A stretch of 64,000 nucleotides of DNA from Lentzea cavernae (GTDB lineage: Bacteria; Actinomycetota; Actinomycetes; Mycobacteriales; Pseudonocardiaceae), in the NCBI RefSeq assembly GCF_014653695.1, contig NZ_BNAR01000002.1:558001-622000 (forward strand), written 5' to 3'. Made by a program: the position numbers and the translations under genes. Every line of letters starts with the position of its first letter. Position 1 is the stretch's first letter. Positions 33,908 to 42,704 of this stretch are shown one piece after another. The notes under the pieces were generated by a model that searched no databases, was not told where the DNA came from, and saw only the letters and a program-made list of their open reading frames with translations.

Positions 33908-35161
33908 GTGCGGGAACTGACCGATGAGATCGTCGTCGCCCACAGCGCACCGCCGAGCAGACCCGCGCCCACCGGAGTGGACGTGCCGGGCCGTCACGTC
34001 GCCGAGGTCGCGCGGCACCCCGACGGCCGGCTCGCCGTGATCACCTGGTCGTCGCCGAAGATCGACCCCGGCCTGCTGAACCCCGCGCTGCACGTGGTCG
34101 AGAACGGCCGAATCACCGACCTGGGCGCGACACCGGCGGACGCCGGTTCGCCGGTGTGGTGGGGCGGCGAGGTCTGCTACCTGGCGCTGACACCGCCGCA
34201 CCTGCAGGGCGGCAACGCGATCTTCGACCAACGCCACCGCAACCTCACCGAGGGCATGCCGGCGTGCCCGGTCGACCTCGTGCAGGACGACGGCAACGCA
34301 CCGGTCGTGGTCGTCGCGACAGGCCTCGACACGGAGTTCCACAGGCTCGACGGCACGTTCCTCGGCCGTGTCACGGGATCGCACCTTCCTCCCCGCTACC
34401 GCGACCTCGACGGCATCCCCTGGGGCACGCAGGAACGCCTGCGCTACCCGGCCCGCGACGGCCTGGAGCTCGACGGCCTGCTGGTGCTCCCGGTCGGCAG
34501 GTCGAGACGGGACGGGCCGTTCCCCCTCGTCACCCTGATCCACGGCGGTCCCTACGACCGCTGGACGGACGACCTGCAGCTGCACTGGGTGCCGTCGGCG
34601 CAATGGTTCGCGCACCAGGGGATCGCGACCTTCCTGCCCAACTCCCGGGGCGGGCAGGGCCGCGGCCACGAGTTCGCCGCGGCCGTCGCGAAGAGGGTGG
34701 GCCAGGAGGAGTGGCACGACGTCGAGGCGGGCATCGACCTGCTCGTCGGGCAGGGGGTCGCGGACGAGAACCGGCTCGGCATCGCCGGCTGGAGCCACGG
34801 CGGGTTCATGGCCGCCTGGGCGACGACGCGCACGAGCAGGTTCAAGGCGGCGCTGGTCGGCGCGGGCATCTCCGACTGGCCCCGGCTGATCGCCACCGGC
34901 GAGTGGGGCGCGTTCGAGGCGGCCCTGGGCGACAGCGCGGAACACAGCCCGCTCACCTACGCGGACCGGATCTCCACGCCGATGTTGATCGTGCACGGGG
35001 CGGACGACACCAACGTGCCGGTGGAGCAAGCCGAACTCCTGCACGGCGCAGTGCCGCACTCTGAACTCGTCGTCTACCCCGGCGAGGGGCACTCGCTGCG
35101 GAAGCGTGAGCACAGGCTGGATCTGCTGAACCGAGCCAGAAAACTGTTCGCGACGCTCTGA
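33908..35161 (+). CDS. S9-family prolyl oligopeptidase-like peptidase (short form)
   Basis: The protein has 417 residues from GTG 33908, preceded by AAGGAGA. The C-terminal alpha/beta hydrolase domain has HGGPYDRW (oxyanion), nucleophile S296 in GWSHGGFMAAW, Asp in HGADDTNVP and His in GEGHSLRKREH, the catalytic triad of acylaminoacyl/dipeptidyl peptidases. The N-terminal part is only ~190 residues, so the beta-propeller that normally screens substrates is strongly reduced compared with the usual 600-700-residue enzymes. There is no signal peptide, so it is cytoplasmic and probably trims small peptides. The promoter lies in the 52-bp gap to the divergent NmrA-type gene. Confidence 0.9.
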   Translation: MRELTDEIVVAHSAPPSRPAPTGVDVPGRHVAEVARHPDGRLAVITWSSPKIDPGLLNPALHVVENGRITDLGATPADAGSPVWWGGEVCYLALTPPHLQGGNAIFDQRHRNLTEGMPACPVDLVQDDGNAPVVVVATGLDTEFHRLDGTFLGRVTGSHLPPRYRDLDGIPWGTQERLRYPARDGLELDGLLVLPVGRSRRDGPFPLVTLIHGGPYDRWTDDLQLHWVPSAQWFAHQGIATFLPNSRGGQGRGHEFAAAVAKRVGQEEWHDVEAGIDLLVGQGVADENRLGIAGWSHGGFMAAWATTRTSRFKAALVGAGISDWPRLIATGEWGAFEAALGDSAEHSPLTYADRISTPMLIVHGADDTNVPVEQAELLHGAVPHSELVVYPGEGHSLRKREHRLDLLNRARKLFATL

Positions 35162-35167
35162 AACTTG

Positions 35168-35213
35168 CGCAAACCTTACGCAACGGCCGCAACGCAGTCG
35201 CAAGTCAGCGCAA
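35168..35213. repeat. Five phased CGCAA direct repeats
   Basis: CGCAA occurs at 35168, 35179, 35188, 35199 and 35209, all in the same orientation, at intervals of 11, 9, 11 and 10 bp, i.e. one helical turn each. They begin 6 bp after the S9 peptidase stop codon. Such face-of-the-helix arrays are typical of cooperative protein binding sites. The same motif recurs as a pair at 35371-35385. Confidence 0.7.
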
Positions 35214-35247
35214 GCGCCCGCATCGCCACCAAATCAATTTTTCGAGC

Positions 35248-35265
35248 AGGTTCGGGTCCGAACCT
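35248..35265. promoter_or_regulatory. 18-bp perfect palindrome upstream of the glucanase-like operon
   Basis: AGGTTCGG (35248-35255) and CCGAACCT (35258-35265) are exact inverted repeats around a GT centre. Size and symmetry suit a LacI- or ROK-type sugar repressor, which would fit the downstream polysaccharide-acting genes (inference). Confidence 0.55.
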
Positions 35266-35370
35266 CCATCAACCCCGTCTGTCCAGCTGCTGGTGATCGG
35301 CCTTGTGCACCCTGAGACACTGGTCGGACACAGCAAGCAGCGCTCGTCTTTCCTGTTCAGAGCGCTATGT

Positions 35371-35385
35371 CGCAAATTTGCGCAA
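35371..35385. promoter_or_regulatory. CGCAAATTTGCG palindrome with second phased CGCAA copy
   Basis: CGCAAATTTGCG (35371-35382) is a perfect 12-bp palindrome, and its CGCAA is repeated exactly 10 bp later at 35381-35385. It lies about 95 bp before the start at 35480 in an A+T-rich stretch, where a promoter is expected. The rest of the 35162-35479 gap holds no credible gene. Confidence 0.55.
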
Positions 35386-35479
35386 TCACGTCGAGATATT
35401 GCGGTAATCTGCTGGACACTTCTACGGTGAGGCGCGCCACACCCCCCTCGCGTCCCCACCGAGAAGGGCCAAGCCCGCC

Positions 35480-38400
35480 ATGTCACCGACGACACGCGCT
35501 CGCTCCCTGCTAGCCCCTCTGACAGCTCTGGTCACCGTCGCGGCCACCCTGACGATCTCCCCCGCGGCACAGGCGGCACCGGTCAGCCTCGACCTGTCCG
35601 AGCAGACCAAGATCGACCGGATCACGTTGTCCTCGCCCAGAAACGGCACGGAGACCTTCGCCGTGCAGACGAGCCTCGACGGCAGAGGCTGGTCGACGCT
35701 GGTCGCGGAACAGCCGCACGAGTTCAAGAACGGCAAGCTCACCTTCACGGTCGACCCGACGCTCGTCCGGCACGTCCGCGCCACGAAGACCACGGCCAAG
35801 CTCGAGGTCCACGAAGCCGCCGCGAGCGCCCTGCTGCAGGCCACCTACAGCGCAAGCAGCGTCAGCCAGAACTACGGCCCGGGCAACGCCGGAGACGGCA
35901 ACCAGAGCACCTACTGGGAGAGCGCGAACAACGCGTTCCCGCAATGGATCCAGGCCGACCTCGGCGCCGCGCTGAAGGCCGACCGCGTCGTGCTGAAGAC
36001 CCCGACCGGCGGGTGGGGCGCCCGCACCCAGACCCTCGCGGTCCAGGGCAGCACGGACGGGCAGAACTTCTCGGACCTCGTGGCGAGCAGGGGGTACGAC
36101 TTCAACCCGGCGAGCGGCAGCACCGTCGCCATCGACTTCACCGCGGCCACCACGCGGTACGTCCGGCTGCGGATCACCGCGAACACCGGCTGGCCGGCGG
36201 GTCAGATCAGCGAGTTCGAGGTGCAGGGCCCCACGGGCGGTGACTCGCAGGCCCCGAGCGCGCCCGCCAACCTGGCCTTCACCCAGCCGCAGGCCGGGCA
36301 GATCCGGCTGACGTGGAACGCGAGCACCGACAACGTCGGCGTCACCGGCTACGACGTCTACGCCAACGGCACCCTGCGCACCACGGTCACCGGCACGACC
36401 CACACCGACAGCCAGCCCGACGGCCTGCGCGTGAGCTACCACGTCGTCGCGAAGGACGCGGCCGGCAACCAGTCCCCCGCCAGCAACACCGTGACACGCG
36501 AGGGCGCCACCGGCACGAACCTGGCGCAGGGCAAGCCCGTCACGGCGAACAACAACGTGCACAACTTCGTCGCCGCCAACGCGAACGACGGGAACCTCGC
36601 CAGCTACTGGGAGTCGAACGGGTTCCCCGGCACGCTGACCGTCCAATTGGGATCGAACGCGGACGTCGCCTCCGTGGCGGTCAAGCTCAACCCCGACCCC
36701 GCCTGGGGCGCCCGCACGCAGAACGTCGAGGTCCTCGGCCGCGAGCAGAACGCCACCGGCTTCACGAGCCTCGTCGCCGGCCGCGACTACCGCTTCGACC
36801 CGTCCAGCGGCAACACGATCACGATCAACGCCTCGGCCCGCGTCGCCGACGTGCAGCTCCGGTTCACGTCCAACACCGGCGCGCCCGGCGCCCAGGTGGC
36901 GGAGATCCAGGTGTTCGGCACCCCTGCCCCGAACCCCGACCTCACCGTCACCGCGACGTCGTTCACGCCGTCGGCCCCCGTCGAGACCGACCAGATCACG
37001 CTGAACGCCACCGTCCGCAACGCCGGTAGCGCCTCGTCGGGAGCCACCGACGTGACGTTCTTCCTCGGCGCCACCGCGGTCGGCACGGCACAGGTCGGCG
37101 CGCTCGCAGCGGGTGCGCAGGCGAACGTGGGCACGACGGTCTCCGCTCGTCCGGAGGGTTCCTACGAGTACACCGCCAAGGTCGACGAGACCAAGAAGGT
37201 GGCGGAGCAGAACGAGACCAACAACGCCCGCGTCCACCCCGACCGGCTCGTCGTGACGCCGGTCCCGAGCTCCGACCTGGTCGCCGTGCCGTCCTGGTCG
37301 CCGAGCAACCCGGGCAACGGCCAGAGCACCACGTTCAGCGTCGCACTCAAGAACCAGGGCAGCATCGCGAGCGCGGCCGGCGCCCACGGCATCACCGTCA
37401 CGATCCTGAACAGCAGCGGCCAGACCATCCGGACGCTGACCGGCAGCCACAACGGCACGATCAACGCCGGTGCCACCACCGCCGCGGTCAACCTCGGCAC
37501 GTGGCCCGCCGCCAACGGCCGGTACACCGTGCGCACGGTGATCGCCAACGACGGCAACGAGATCCCCGCCAAGCAGGGCAACAACACCAGCGAGCAGTCG
37601 CTGTTCATCGGCCGCGGCGCCAGCGTCCCGTGGCAGCACGTCGAAGCCGAGGACGCGACCGCCGGCGGCGGCGCGCAGGTCCTCAGTCCGAACAGGACGA
37701 TCGGCGACCTCGCCGGTGAGGCGTCCGGCCGCCGCGCGGTCACGCTGAACGGCACCGGCCAGTCCGTCGAGTTCACCACGGCGGGCCCCACCAACACCCT
37801 CGTCACCCGGTTCTCCATCCCGGACAGCTCCGGTGGTGGCGGCATCACCTCGAACCTCAACGTCTACGTCAACGGCCAGTTCCACAAGGCCATCGACCTG
37901 ACGTCGAAGTACATGTGGCAGTACGGCAACGAGGCCGAGCCGGGCAACTCGCCGGGAGCGGGCGGGCCGCGCCACATCTACGACGAGGCGAACGTGATGC
38001 TCAACTCGACGTTCCCGGCGGGCACGAAGATCAAGCTGCAGAAGGACGCGGCCAACACCACGAACTACGCGATCGACTTCGTGAACTTCGAACAGGTGAC
38101 GGCCGCCGGCAACCCCGACGCGGCGAAGTACGCCGTGCCCGCCGGGTTCACCCACCAGGACGTGCAGAACGCGCTCGACCGCGTCCGGATGGACACGACC
38201 GGCGCCCTGATCGGCGTCTACCTGCCCGCGGGCACCTACCAGACGGCGCAGAAGTTCCAGGTCTACGGCAAGGCGGTCCGGGTCGTCGGCGCGGGTCCCT
38301 GGTTCACCCGGTTCCAGGCCCCGCTCGGGCAGGAGAACACCGACATCGGCTTCTCCGCGCCGTCGTCCGCGAGCGGCTCGACGTTCAGCGGGTTCGCGGT

Positions 38401-39289
38401 GTTCGGCAACTACACCGCGCGCATCAACGGACCCGGCAAGGTGTTCGACTTCGCCGGCGTCCAGAACATGACCATCGAGAACATCTGGGTCGAGCACATG
38501 ATGTGCCTGTTCTGGGGCAACAACGTCGACAACAACGTCATCAGGGACAGCCGCATCCGCGACATGTACGCGGACGGCCTCAACCTGACCAACGGGTCGG
38601 CGGGCAACCGGGTCGCGAACATCGAGGCCCGCTCGACCGGTGACGACGCGTTCGCGCTGTTCGCCGCCACCGACGGCGGCGGAAGCGGCCAGCAGAACAA
38701 CGTCTTCGAGAACCTCTCGGTGACGACCCCGTGGCGCGCGGCCGGTCTCGCGGTCTACGGCGGCAAGCTCAACACGTTCCGCAACATCTACGTGGCGGAC
38801 ACGCTCACCTACTCCGCCGTGACGATCAGCTCGCTCGACTTCGGGTACCCGATGGAGGACTTCGGGCCGGAGCCGACGACGTTCAGCGGCCTCACCCTGG
38901 TGCGCTCCGGCGGCCACTTCTGGGGCGCGCAGACGTTCGGCGCGATCTGGATGTTCTCCGCGTCCAAGAAGTACACCGGGATCCGGGTGAGCGACGTCGA
39001 GATCATCGATCCGACGTACAGCGGAATCATGTTCCAGACCAAGTACAACGGTGCGGCCGAGAACGTCTTCCAGGACACGGTGCTGTCCAACGTGAGCATC
39101 TCGGGTGCGCGCAAGAGCGGCGACGCCTTCGACGCCAAGTCCGGGTTCGGGTTGTGGGCCAACGAGATGCCGGAGGCGAACCAGGGCCCGGCGGTCGGCG
39201 AGGTCACGTTCAACGGCCTCAGGTTCAGCAACAACTTCCAGGACATCAAGAACACGACGTCCACCTTCAAGATCAACATCAACAACTGA
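35480..39289 (+). CDS. Secreted modular beta-helix glycoside hydrolase, GH87 alpha-1,3-glucanase/mycodextranase-like (1269 aa)
   Basis: Domains in order: signal peptide (1-~33, QAA-AP); an incomplete F5/8 type C (discoidin) half-domain (~35-110); a full F5/8 C domain (~112-252, GDGNQSTYWES, YVRLRITANTGW); Fn3 (~258-340); a second F5/8 C-like domain (~345-485); two CARDB adhesion modules (~486-590 and ~596-705); a CBM35/CBM6-like module (~715-870, VEAEDATAGG); and a right-handed beta-helix (~878-1269). The helix has D1032 (YADGLN) and D1055-D1056 (TGDDAF). One Asp followed 23-24 residues later by an Asp pair is, as I recall, the catalytic arrangement of GH87. It should bind and hydrolyse alpha-1,3-glucan or nigeran of fungal walls or biofilm; pectate-lyase-like activity is the alternative. 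A paralogue follows 25 bp downstream. Confidence 0.85.
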   Translation: MSPTTRARSLLAPLTALVTVAATLTISPAAQAAPVSLDLSEQTKIDRITLSSPRNGTETFAVQTSLDGRGWSTLVAEQPHEFKNGKLTFTVDPTLVRHVRATKTTAKLEVHEAAASALLQATYSASSVSQNYGPGNAGDGNQSTYWESANNAFPQWIQADLGAALKADRVVLKTPTGGWGARTQTLAVQGSTDGQNFSDLVASRGYDFNPASGSTVAIDFTAATTRYVRLRITANTGWPAGQISEFEVQGPTGGDSQAPSAPANLAFTQPQAGQIRLTWNASTDNVGVTGYDVYANGTLRTTVTGTTHTDSQPDGLRVSYHVVAKDAAGNQSPASNTVTREGATGTNLAQGKPVTANNNVHNFVAANANDGNLASYWESNGFPGTLTVQLGSNADVASVAVKLNPDPAWGARTQNVEVLGREQNATGFTSLVAGRDYRFDPSSGNTITINASARVADVQLRFTSNTGAPGAQVAEIQVFGTPAPNPDLTVTATSFTPSAPVETDQITLNATVRNAGSASSGATDVTFFLGATAVGTAQVGALAAGAQANVGTTVSARPEGSYEYTAKVDETKKVAEQNETNNARVHPDRLVVTPVPSSDLVAVPSWSPSNPGNGQSTTFSVALKNQGSIASAAGAHGITVTILNSSGQTIRTLTGSHNGTINAGATTAAVNLGTWPAANGRYTVRTVIANDGNEIPAKQGNNTSEQSLFIGRGASVPWQHVEAEDATAGGGAQVLSPNRTIGDLAGEASGRRAVTLNGTGQSVEFTTAGPTNTLVTRFSIPDSSGGGGITSNLNVYVNGQFHKAIDLTSKYMWQYGNEAEPGNSPGAGGPRHIYDEANVMLNSTFPAGTKIKLQKDAANTTNYAIDFVNFEQVTAAGNPDAAKYAVPAGFTHQDVQNALDRVRMDTTGALIGVYLPAGTYQTAQKFQVYGKAVRVVGAGPWFTRFQAPLGQENTDIGFSAPSSASGSTFSGFAVFGNYTARINGPGKVFDFAGVQNMTIENIWVEHMMCLFWGNNVDNNVIRDSRIRDMYADGLNLTNGSAGNRVANIEARSTGDDAFALFAATDGGGSGQQNNVFENLSVTTPWRAAGLAVYGGKLNTFRNIYVADTLTYSAVTISSLDFGYPMEDFGPEPTTFSGLTLVRSGGHFWGAQTFGAIWMFSASKKYTGIRVSDVEIIDPTYSGIMFQTKYNGAAENVFQDTVLSNVSISGARKSGDAFDAKSGFGLWANEMPEANQGPAVGEVTFNGLRFSNNFQDIKNTTSTFKININN

Positions 39290-39314
39290 TACCCCTGCCG
39301 CGAAGGACGATCAC

Positions 39315-42300
39315 ATGAAATCCACGCTCATGAGGCGTGCGGTGAGCGCTGCGTTGGTCAGCGCACTCGCACTGTTCGGATTGACCCCCGCGGCGGGAGC
39401 CGCGGTCGCCAGGCTGTCCGCGACCCTGACCGCGTCCAGCAGCAACGGTCCCTACGGCGCCGGCAACGCCGGTGACGGCAACCAGGGCAGCTACTGGGAG
39501 AGCACGAACAACTCGTTCCCCCAGTGGCTGCAGGCCGACCTCGGCGCCGCGAAGAGCGTCAGCAAGGTCGTGCTGCGCCTGCCCTCGAACTGGGAGCAGC
39601 GCTCGCAAACGCTTGCCGTGCAAGGGAGTTCCAACGGGTCGCAGTTCAGCGACCTGGCGGGCTCCAGCGCACGGGTGCTCTCGCCCGGATCGAACAACAC
39701 GGTGACGCTGGACTTCACGGCGACCAGCACCCGGTACGTGCGGGTGACGGTCACCGCGAACACCGGCTGGTCCGCGGCCCAGCTCAGCGAGTTCGAGGTG
39801 CACGGCGAGTCCGGCGGCGTCGTCGACCCGCCTCCCGGTGACAACCTCGCCGCCGGCAAGCCGGTCGAGGAGTCCGGGCACGTGCACAACTTCGTGCCGG
39901 GCAACGCGGTCGACGGCAACACCGCGTCCTACTGGGAGTCCAGCGGCCTTCCCGGTCACCTGACCGCGAAGCTGGGCTCGAACGCCGACGTCACCTCCGT
40001 CGTCGTGAAGCTCAACCCGGACTCCGCCTGGGGCGCGCGCACGCAGAACTTCGAGGTGCTCGGCCGTGAGGCGAGCGCGTCCGCGTTCGGCACGCTGAAG
40101 GCCCGCGCCGACTACCGGTTCGACCCGGCCACCGGCAACACCGTCACGATCCCGGTGTCCGGCCGCGCGTCGGACGTGCGCCTGCACTTCTACTCGAACA
40201 CCGGCGCGCCCGGCGGCCAGGTCGCCGAGTTCCAGGTGTTCGGCGCCTCCGCCCCCGCTCCCGACCTGACCGTCACGAACCTGACGTGGACGCCTCAGAA
40301 CCCGAGCGAGGCCGACACGATCAGGCTCACCGCCACCGTGCGCAACGGCGGCACCGTGGCGTCCGGCGCGACGACCCTGAACGCCACGCTCGGCGGCACC
40401 GTCGCCGGTTCGGCCCAGGTGGGCGCGCTCGCTCCCAACGCCACCGCCACCGTCACGGTCGACGCTGGCCGCCGGGGCGCAGGTTCCTACGCGGCCGCGG
40501 CCACCGTGGACCCGGCCAACCAGGTCGCGGAGACCAACGAGGGCAACAACACCTTCACCTCCGGCTCCGCCCTGGTCGTCGGCCAGGCTCCGGGACCGGA
40601 CCTGCAGATCACCGGCGTCACGCCGAACCCGTCGTCCCCGGCGGCGGGCCAGCAGGTGACGTTCGCCGTACAGGTCAACAACCGCGGCACGTCGGCGGCG
40701 GGCGCCTCGGTGACCCGCGTGTCCGTCGGCGGCAGCACGCTGAACGCCAGCACGGGTGCGATCAACGCCGGTCAGACCGTCACCGTCAACGTCGGTTCCT
40801 GGACCGCCGCGAACGGTGGCGCCACGGCGACCGCCACGGCCGACGCGACCAACGTGGTGGCGGAGACCAACGAGAACAACAACACCGCGACCCAGTCCAT
40901 TGTGGTCGGACGCGGCGCTTCGACGCCGTTCACCACCTACGAGGCGGAGGCGGGCCGCTACCAGGGCACGCTGGTGCAGGCCGACGCGGAGCGCACGTTC
41001 GGGCACACCAACTTCGGGTCCGAGTCCTCGGGCCGCAAGTCGGTGCGCCTCGACGCGCAGGGCCAGTTCGTGGAGATCACCTCGACGGTCAGCACGAACT
41101 CGATCGTCGTGCGCAACTCGGTCCCGGACGCCGCCGCGGGCGGCGGCCAGGACGCGACGATCAGCCTCTACGCGAACGACCAGTTCGTGCAGAAGCTGAC
41201 CCTGTCGTCGCGCCACAGCTGGCTCTACGGCACCACCGACGACCCCGAGGGCCTCACGAACCGTCCGGGCGGCGACGCCCGCAGGCTGTTCGACGAGACC
41301 TCGCAGCTGCTGGCGAACAGCTACCCGGCCGGCACGAAGTTCAAGCTGCAGCGCGACTCCGGTGACAACGCGCAGTTCTACGTCATCGACCTGGTCGACC
41401 TGGAGCAGGTCGCCCCGGCGGCCTCGAAGCCGGCGGACTGCGTCTCGATCACGCAGTACGGCGCCACGCCGAACGACCAGACCGACGACGCGGACGCGTT
41501 GCAGCGCGCCGTGACGGCCGACCAGAACGGGGAGATCCCCTGCGTCTGGATCCCGGAGGGCAGGTTCCGCCAGGAGAAGAAGATCCTGACGCTGTTCAAC
41601 TCCGGTCAGTACAACCAGGTGGGCATCCGCAACGTCACGGTCCGCGGCGCGGGCATGTGGCACTCGCAGCTGTTCTCGCTCACGCAGCCGCAGGACGCCG
41701 GCACGATCAACCACCCGCACGAGGGCAACTTCGGCTTCGACATCGACGACAACACGCAGCTGTCCGACTTCGCGATCTTCGGTTCCGGCCGGATCCGCGG
41801 CGGTGACGGCAACGCCGAGGGCGGTGTCGGCCTCACCGGCCGGTTCGGCAAGAACACCAAGATCACCAACGTGTGGATCGAGCACGCCAACGTCGGTGCC
41901 TGGGTCGGCCGCGACTACACCAACCTGCCCGACCGCTGGAACCCCGGCGACGGCCTGCTGTTCAGCGGCATGCGCATCCGCAACACCTACGCCGACGGCA
42001 TCAACTTCGCCAACGGCACGCGCAACTCCACGGTGTTCAACTCGTCGTTCCGCACCACGGGCGACGACGCGCTGGCCGTGTGGTCGTCGAAGTACGTGAA
42101 GGACCAGAACGTGGACACCGGCAGCGGCAACGCGTTCCTCAACAACACGATCGCACTCCCCTGGCGCGCCAACGGGATCGCGATCTACGGCGGCTCGAAC
42201 AACCGCGCGGAGAACAACATCATCTCCGACACCGCCAACTACCCGGGCATCATGCTGGCGACCGACCACGACCCGCTGCCGTTCGGCGGGACGACGACGC

Positions 42301-42644
42301 TCGCCAACAACGCCCTGCACCGCACGGGCGGCGCGTTCTGGGGTGAGGCGCAGGAGTTCGGCGCCATCACGCTGTTCTCGCAGAACCTGCCCATCCCCGG
42401 CGTCGTCATCCGCGACACCGAGATCCTGGACTCCACCTACGACGGCATCCAGTTCAAGGGCGGCGGCAGCGGCATGCCGGACGTGCAGATCACCAACGTC
42501 CGCATCGACAAGTCCAACAACGGCTCGGGCATCCTCGCGATGGCCCAGGCCCGCGGGTCGGCGCGGCTGACGAACGTCACGATCACCAACTCGAGGGACG
42601 GCAACATCACCGTCGAGCCGGGTTCGCAGTTCGTCATCAACTAG
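39315..42644 (+). CDS. Secreted modular beta-helix glycoside hydrolase, GH87-like, paralogue (1109 aa)
   Basis: The frame starts at ATG 39315 with GAAGGA 5-10 bases upstream. Domains: signal peptide (1-~29), F5/8 C (~33-165), second F5/8 C-like (~172-315), two CARDB modules (~318-420 and ~430-535), CBM35-like (~540-700, YEAEAGRYQGTLVQA) and the beta-helix (~708-1109). The Fn3 and truncated discoidin of the upstream gene are absent. The catalytic-like triad is kept: D894 (YADGIN) and D917-D918 (TGDDAL), with the same 23/24 spacing. Divergence in the helix suggests complementary cleavage of the same polymer, for example different linkages. It shares an operon and ends before a strong hairpin at 42660. 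Confidence 0.85.
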   Translation: MKSTLMRRAVSAALVSALALFGLTPAAGAAVARLSATLTASSSNGPYGAGNAGDGNQGSYWESTNNSFPQWLQADLGAAKSVSKVVLRLPSNWEQRSQTLAVQGSSNGSQFSDLAGSSARVLSPGSNNTVTLDFTATSTRYVRVTVTANTGWSAAQLSEFEVHGESGGVVDPPPGDNLAAGKPVEESGHVHNFVPGNAVDGNTASYWESSGLPGHLTAKLGSNADVTSVVVKLNPDSAWGARTQNFEVLGREASASAFGTLKARADYRFDPATGNTVTIPVSGRASDVRLHFYSNTGAPGGQVAEFQVFGASAPAPDLTVTNLTWTPQNPSEADTIRLTATVRNGGTVASGATTLNATLGGTVAGSAQVGALAPNATATVTVDAGRRGAGSYAAAATVDPANQVAETNEGNNTFTSGSALVVGQAPGPDLQITGVTPNPSSPAAGQQVTFAVQVNNRGTSAAGASVTRVSVGGSTLNASTGAINAGQTVTVNVGSWTAANGGATATATADATNVVAETNENNNTATQSIVVGRGASTPFTTYEAEAGRYQGTLVQADAERTFGHTNFGSESSGRKSVRLDAQGQFVEITSTVSTNSIVVRNSVPDAAAGGGQDATISLYANDQFVQKLTLSSRHSWLYGTTDDPEGLTNRPGGDARRLFDETSQLLANSYPAGTKFKLQRDSGDNAQFYVIDLVDLEQVAPAASKPADCVSITQYGATPNDQTDDADALQRAVTADQNGEIPCVWIPEGRFRQEKKILTLFNSGQYNQVGIRNVTVRGAGMWHSQLFSLTQPQDAGTINHPHEGNFGFDIDDNTQLSDFAIFGSGRIRGGDGNAEGGVGLTGRFGKNTKITNVWIEHANVGAWVGRDYTNLPDRWNPGDGLLFSGMRIRNTYADGINFANGTRNSTVFNSSFRTTGDDALAVWSSKYVKDQNVDTGSGNAFLNNTIALPWRANGIAIYGGSNNRAENNIISDTANYPGIMLATDHDPLPFGGTTTLANNALHRTGGAFWGEAQEFGAITLFSQNLPIPGVVIRDTEILDSTYDGIQFKGGGSGMPDVQITNVRIDKSNNGSGILAMAQARGSARLTNVTITNSRDGNITVEPGSQFVIN

Positions 42645-42659
42645 TTCTGGATCACTCTT

Positions 42660-42702
42660 GAAACCACCTCCGATCGGGTATGCCCCGGTCGGAGGTGGTT
42701 TC
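42660..42702 (+). terminator. Strong hairpin after the glucanase-like operon that also contains the usp ribosome-binding site
   Basis: 42660-42678 pairs with 42684-42702 over 19 bp (one G-U) around a 5-nt loop, followed by TTTCTC. It starts 15 bp after the stop codon. The descending arm contains GGAGGTGG (42691-42698), the Shine-Dalgarno of the gene starting at 42705. Read-through transcripts would therefore hide that site. Confidence 0.85.
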
Positions 42703-42704
42703 TC

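Noticed and set aside
35168..35213. CGCAA series as a CRISPR array
   Set aside because: The repeat unit is 5 bp with 4-6-bp spacers; CRISPR repeats are 21 bp or more with ~30-bp unique spacers, and no cas gene is present.
35205..35495. 96-codon minus-strand frame in the glucanase control region
   Set aside because: It runs through the palindromes and the start of the glucanase-like gene, with cysteine- and tryptophan-rich composition unlike local proteins and no ribosome-binding site.
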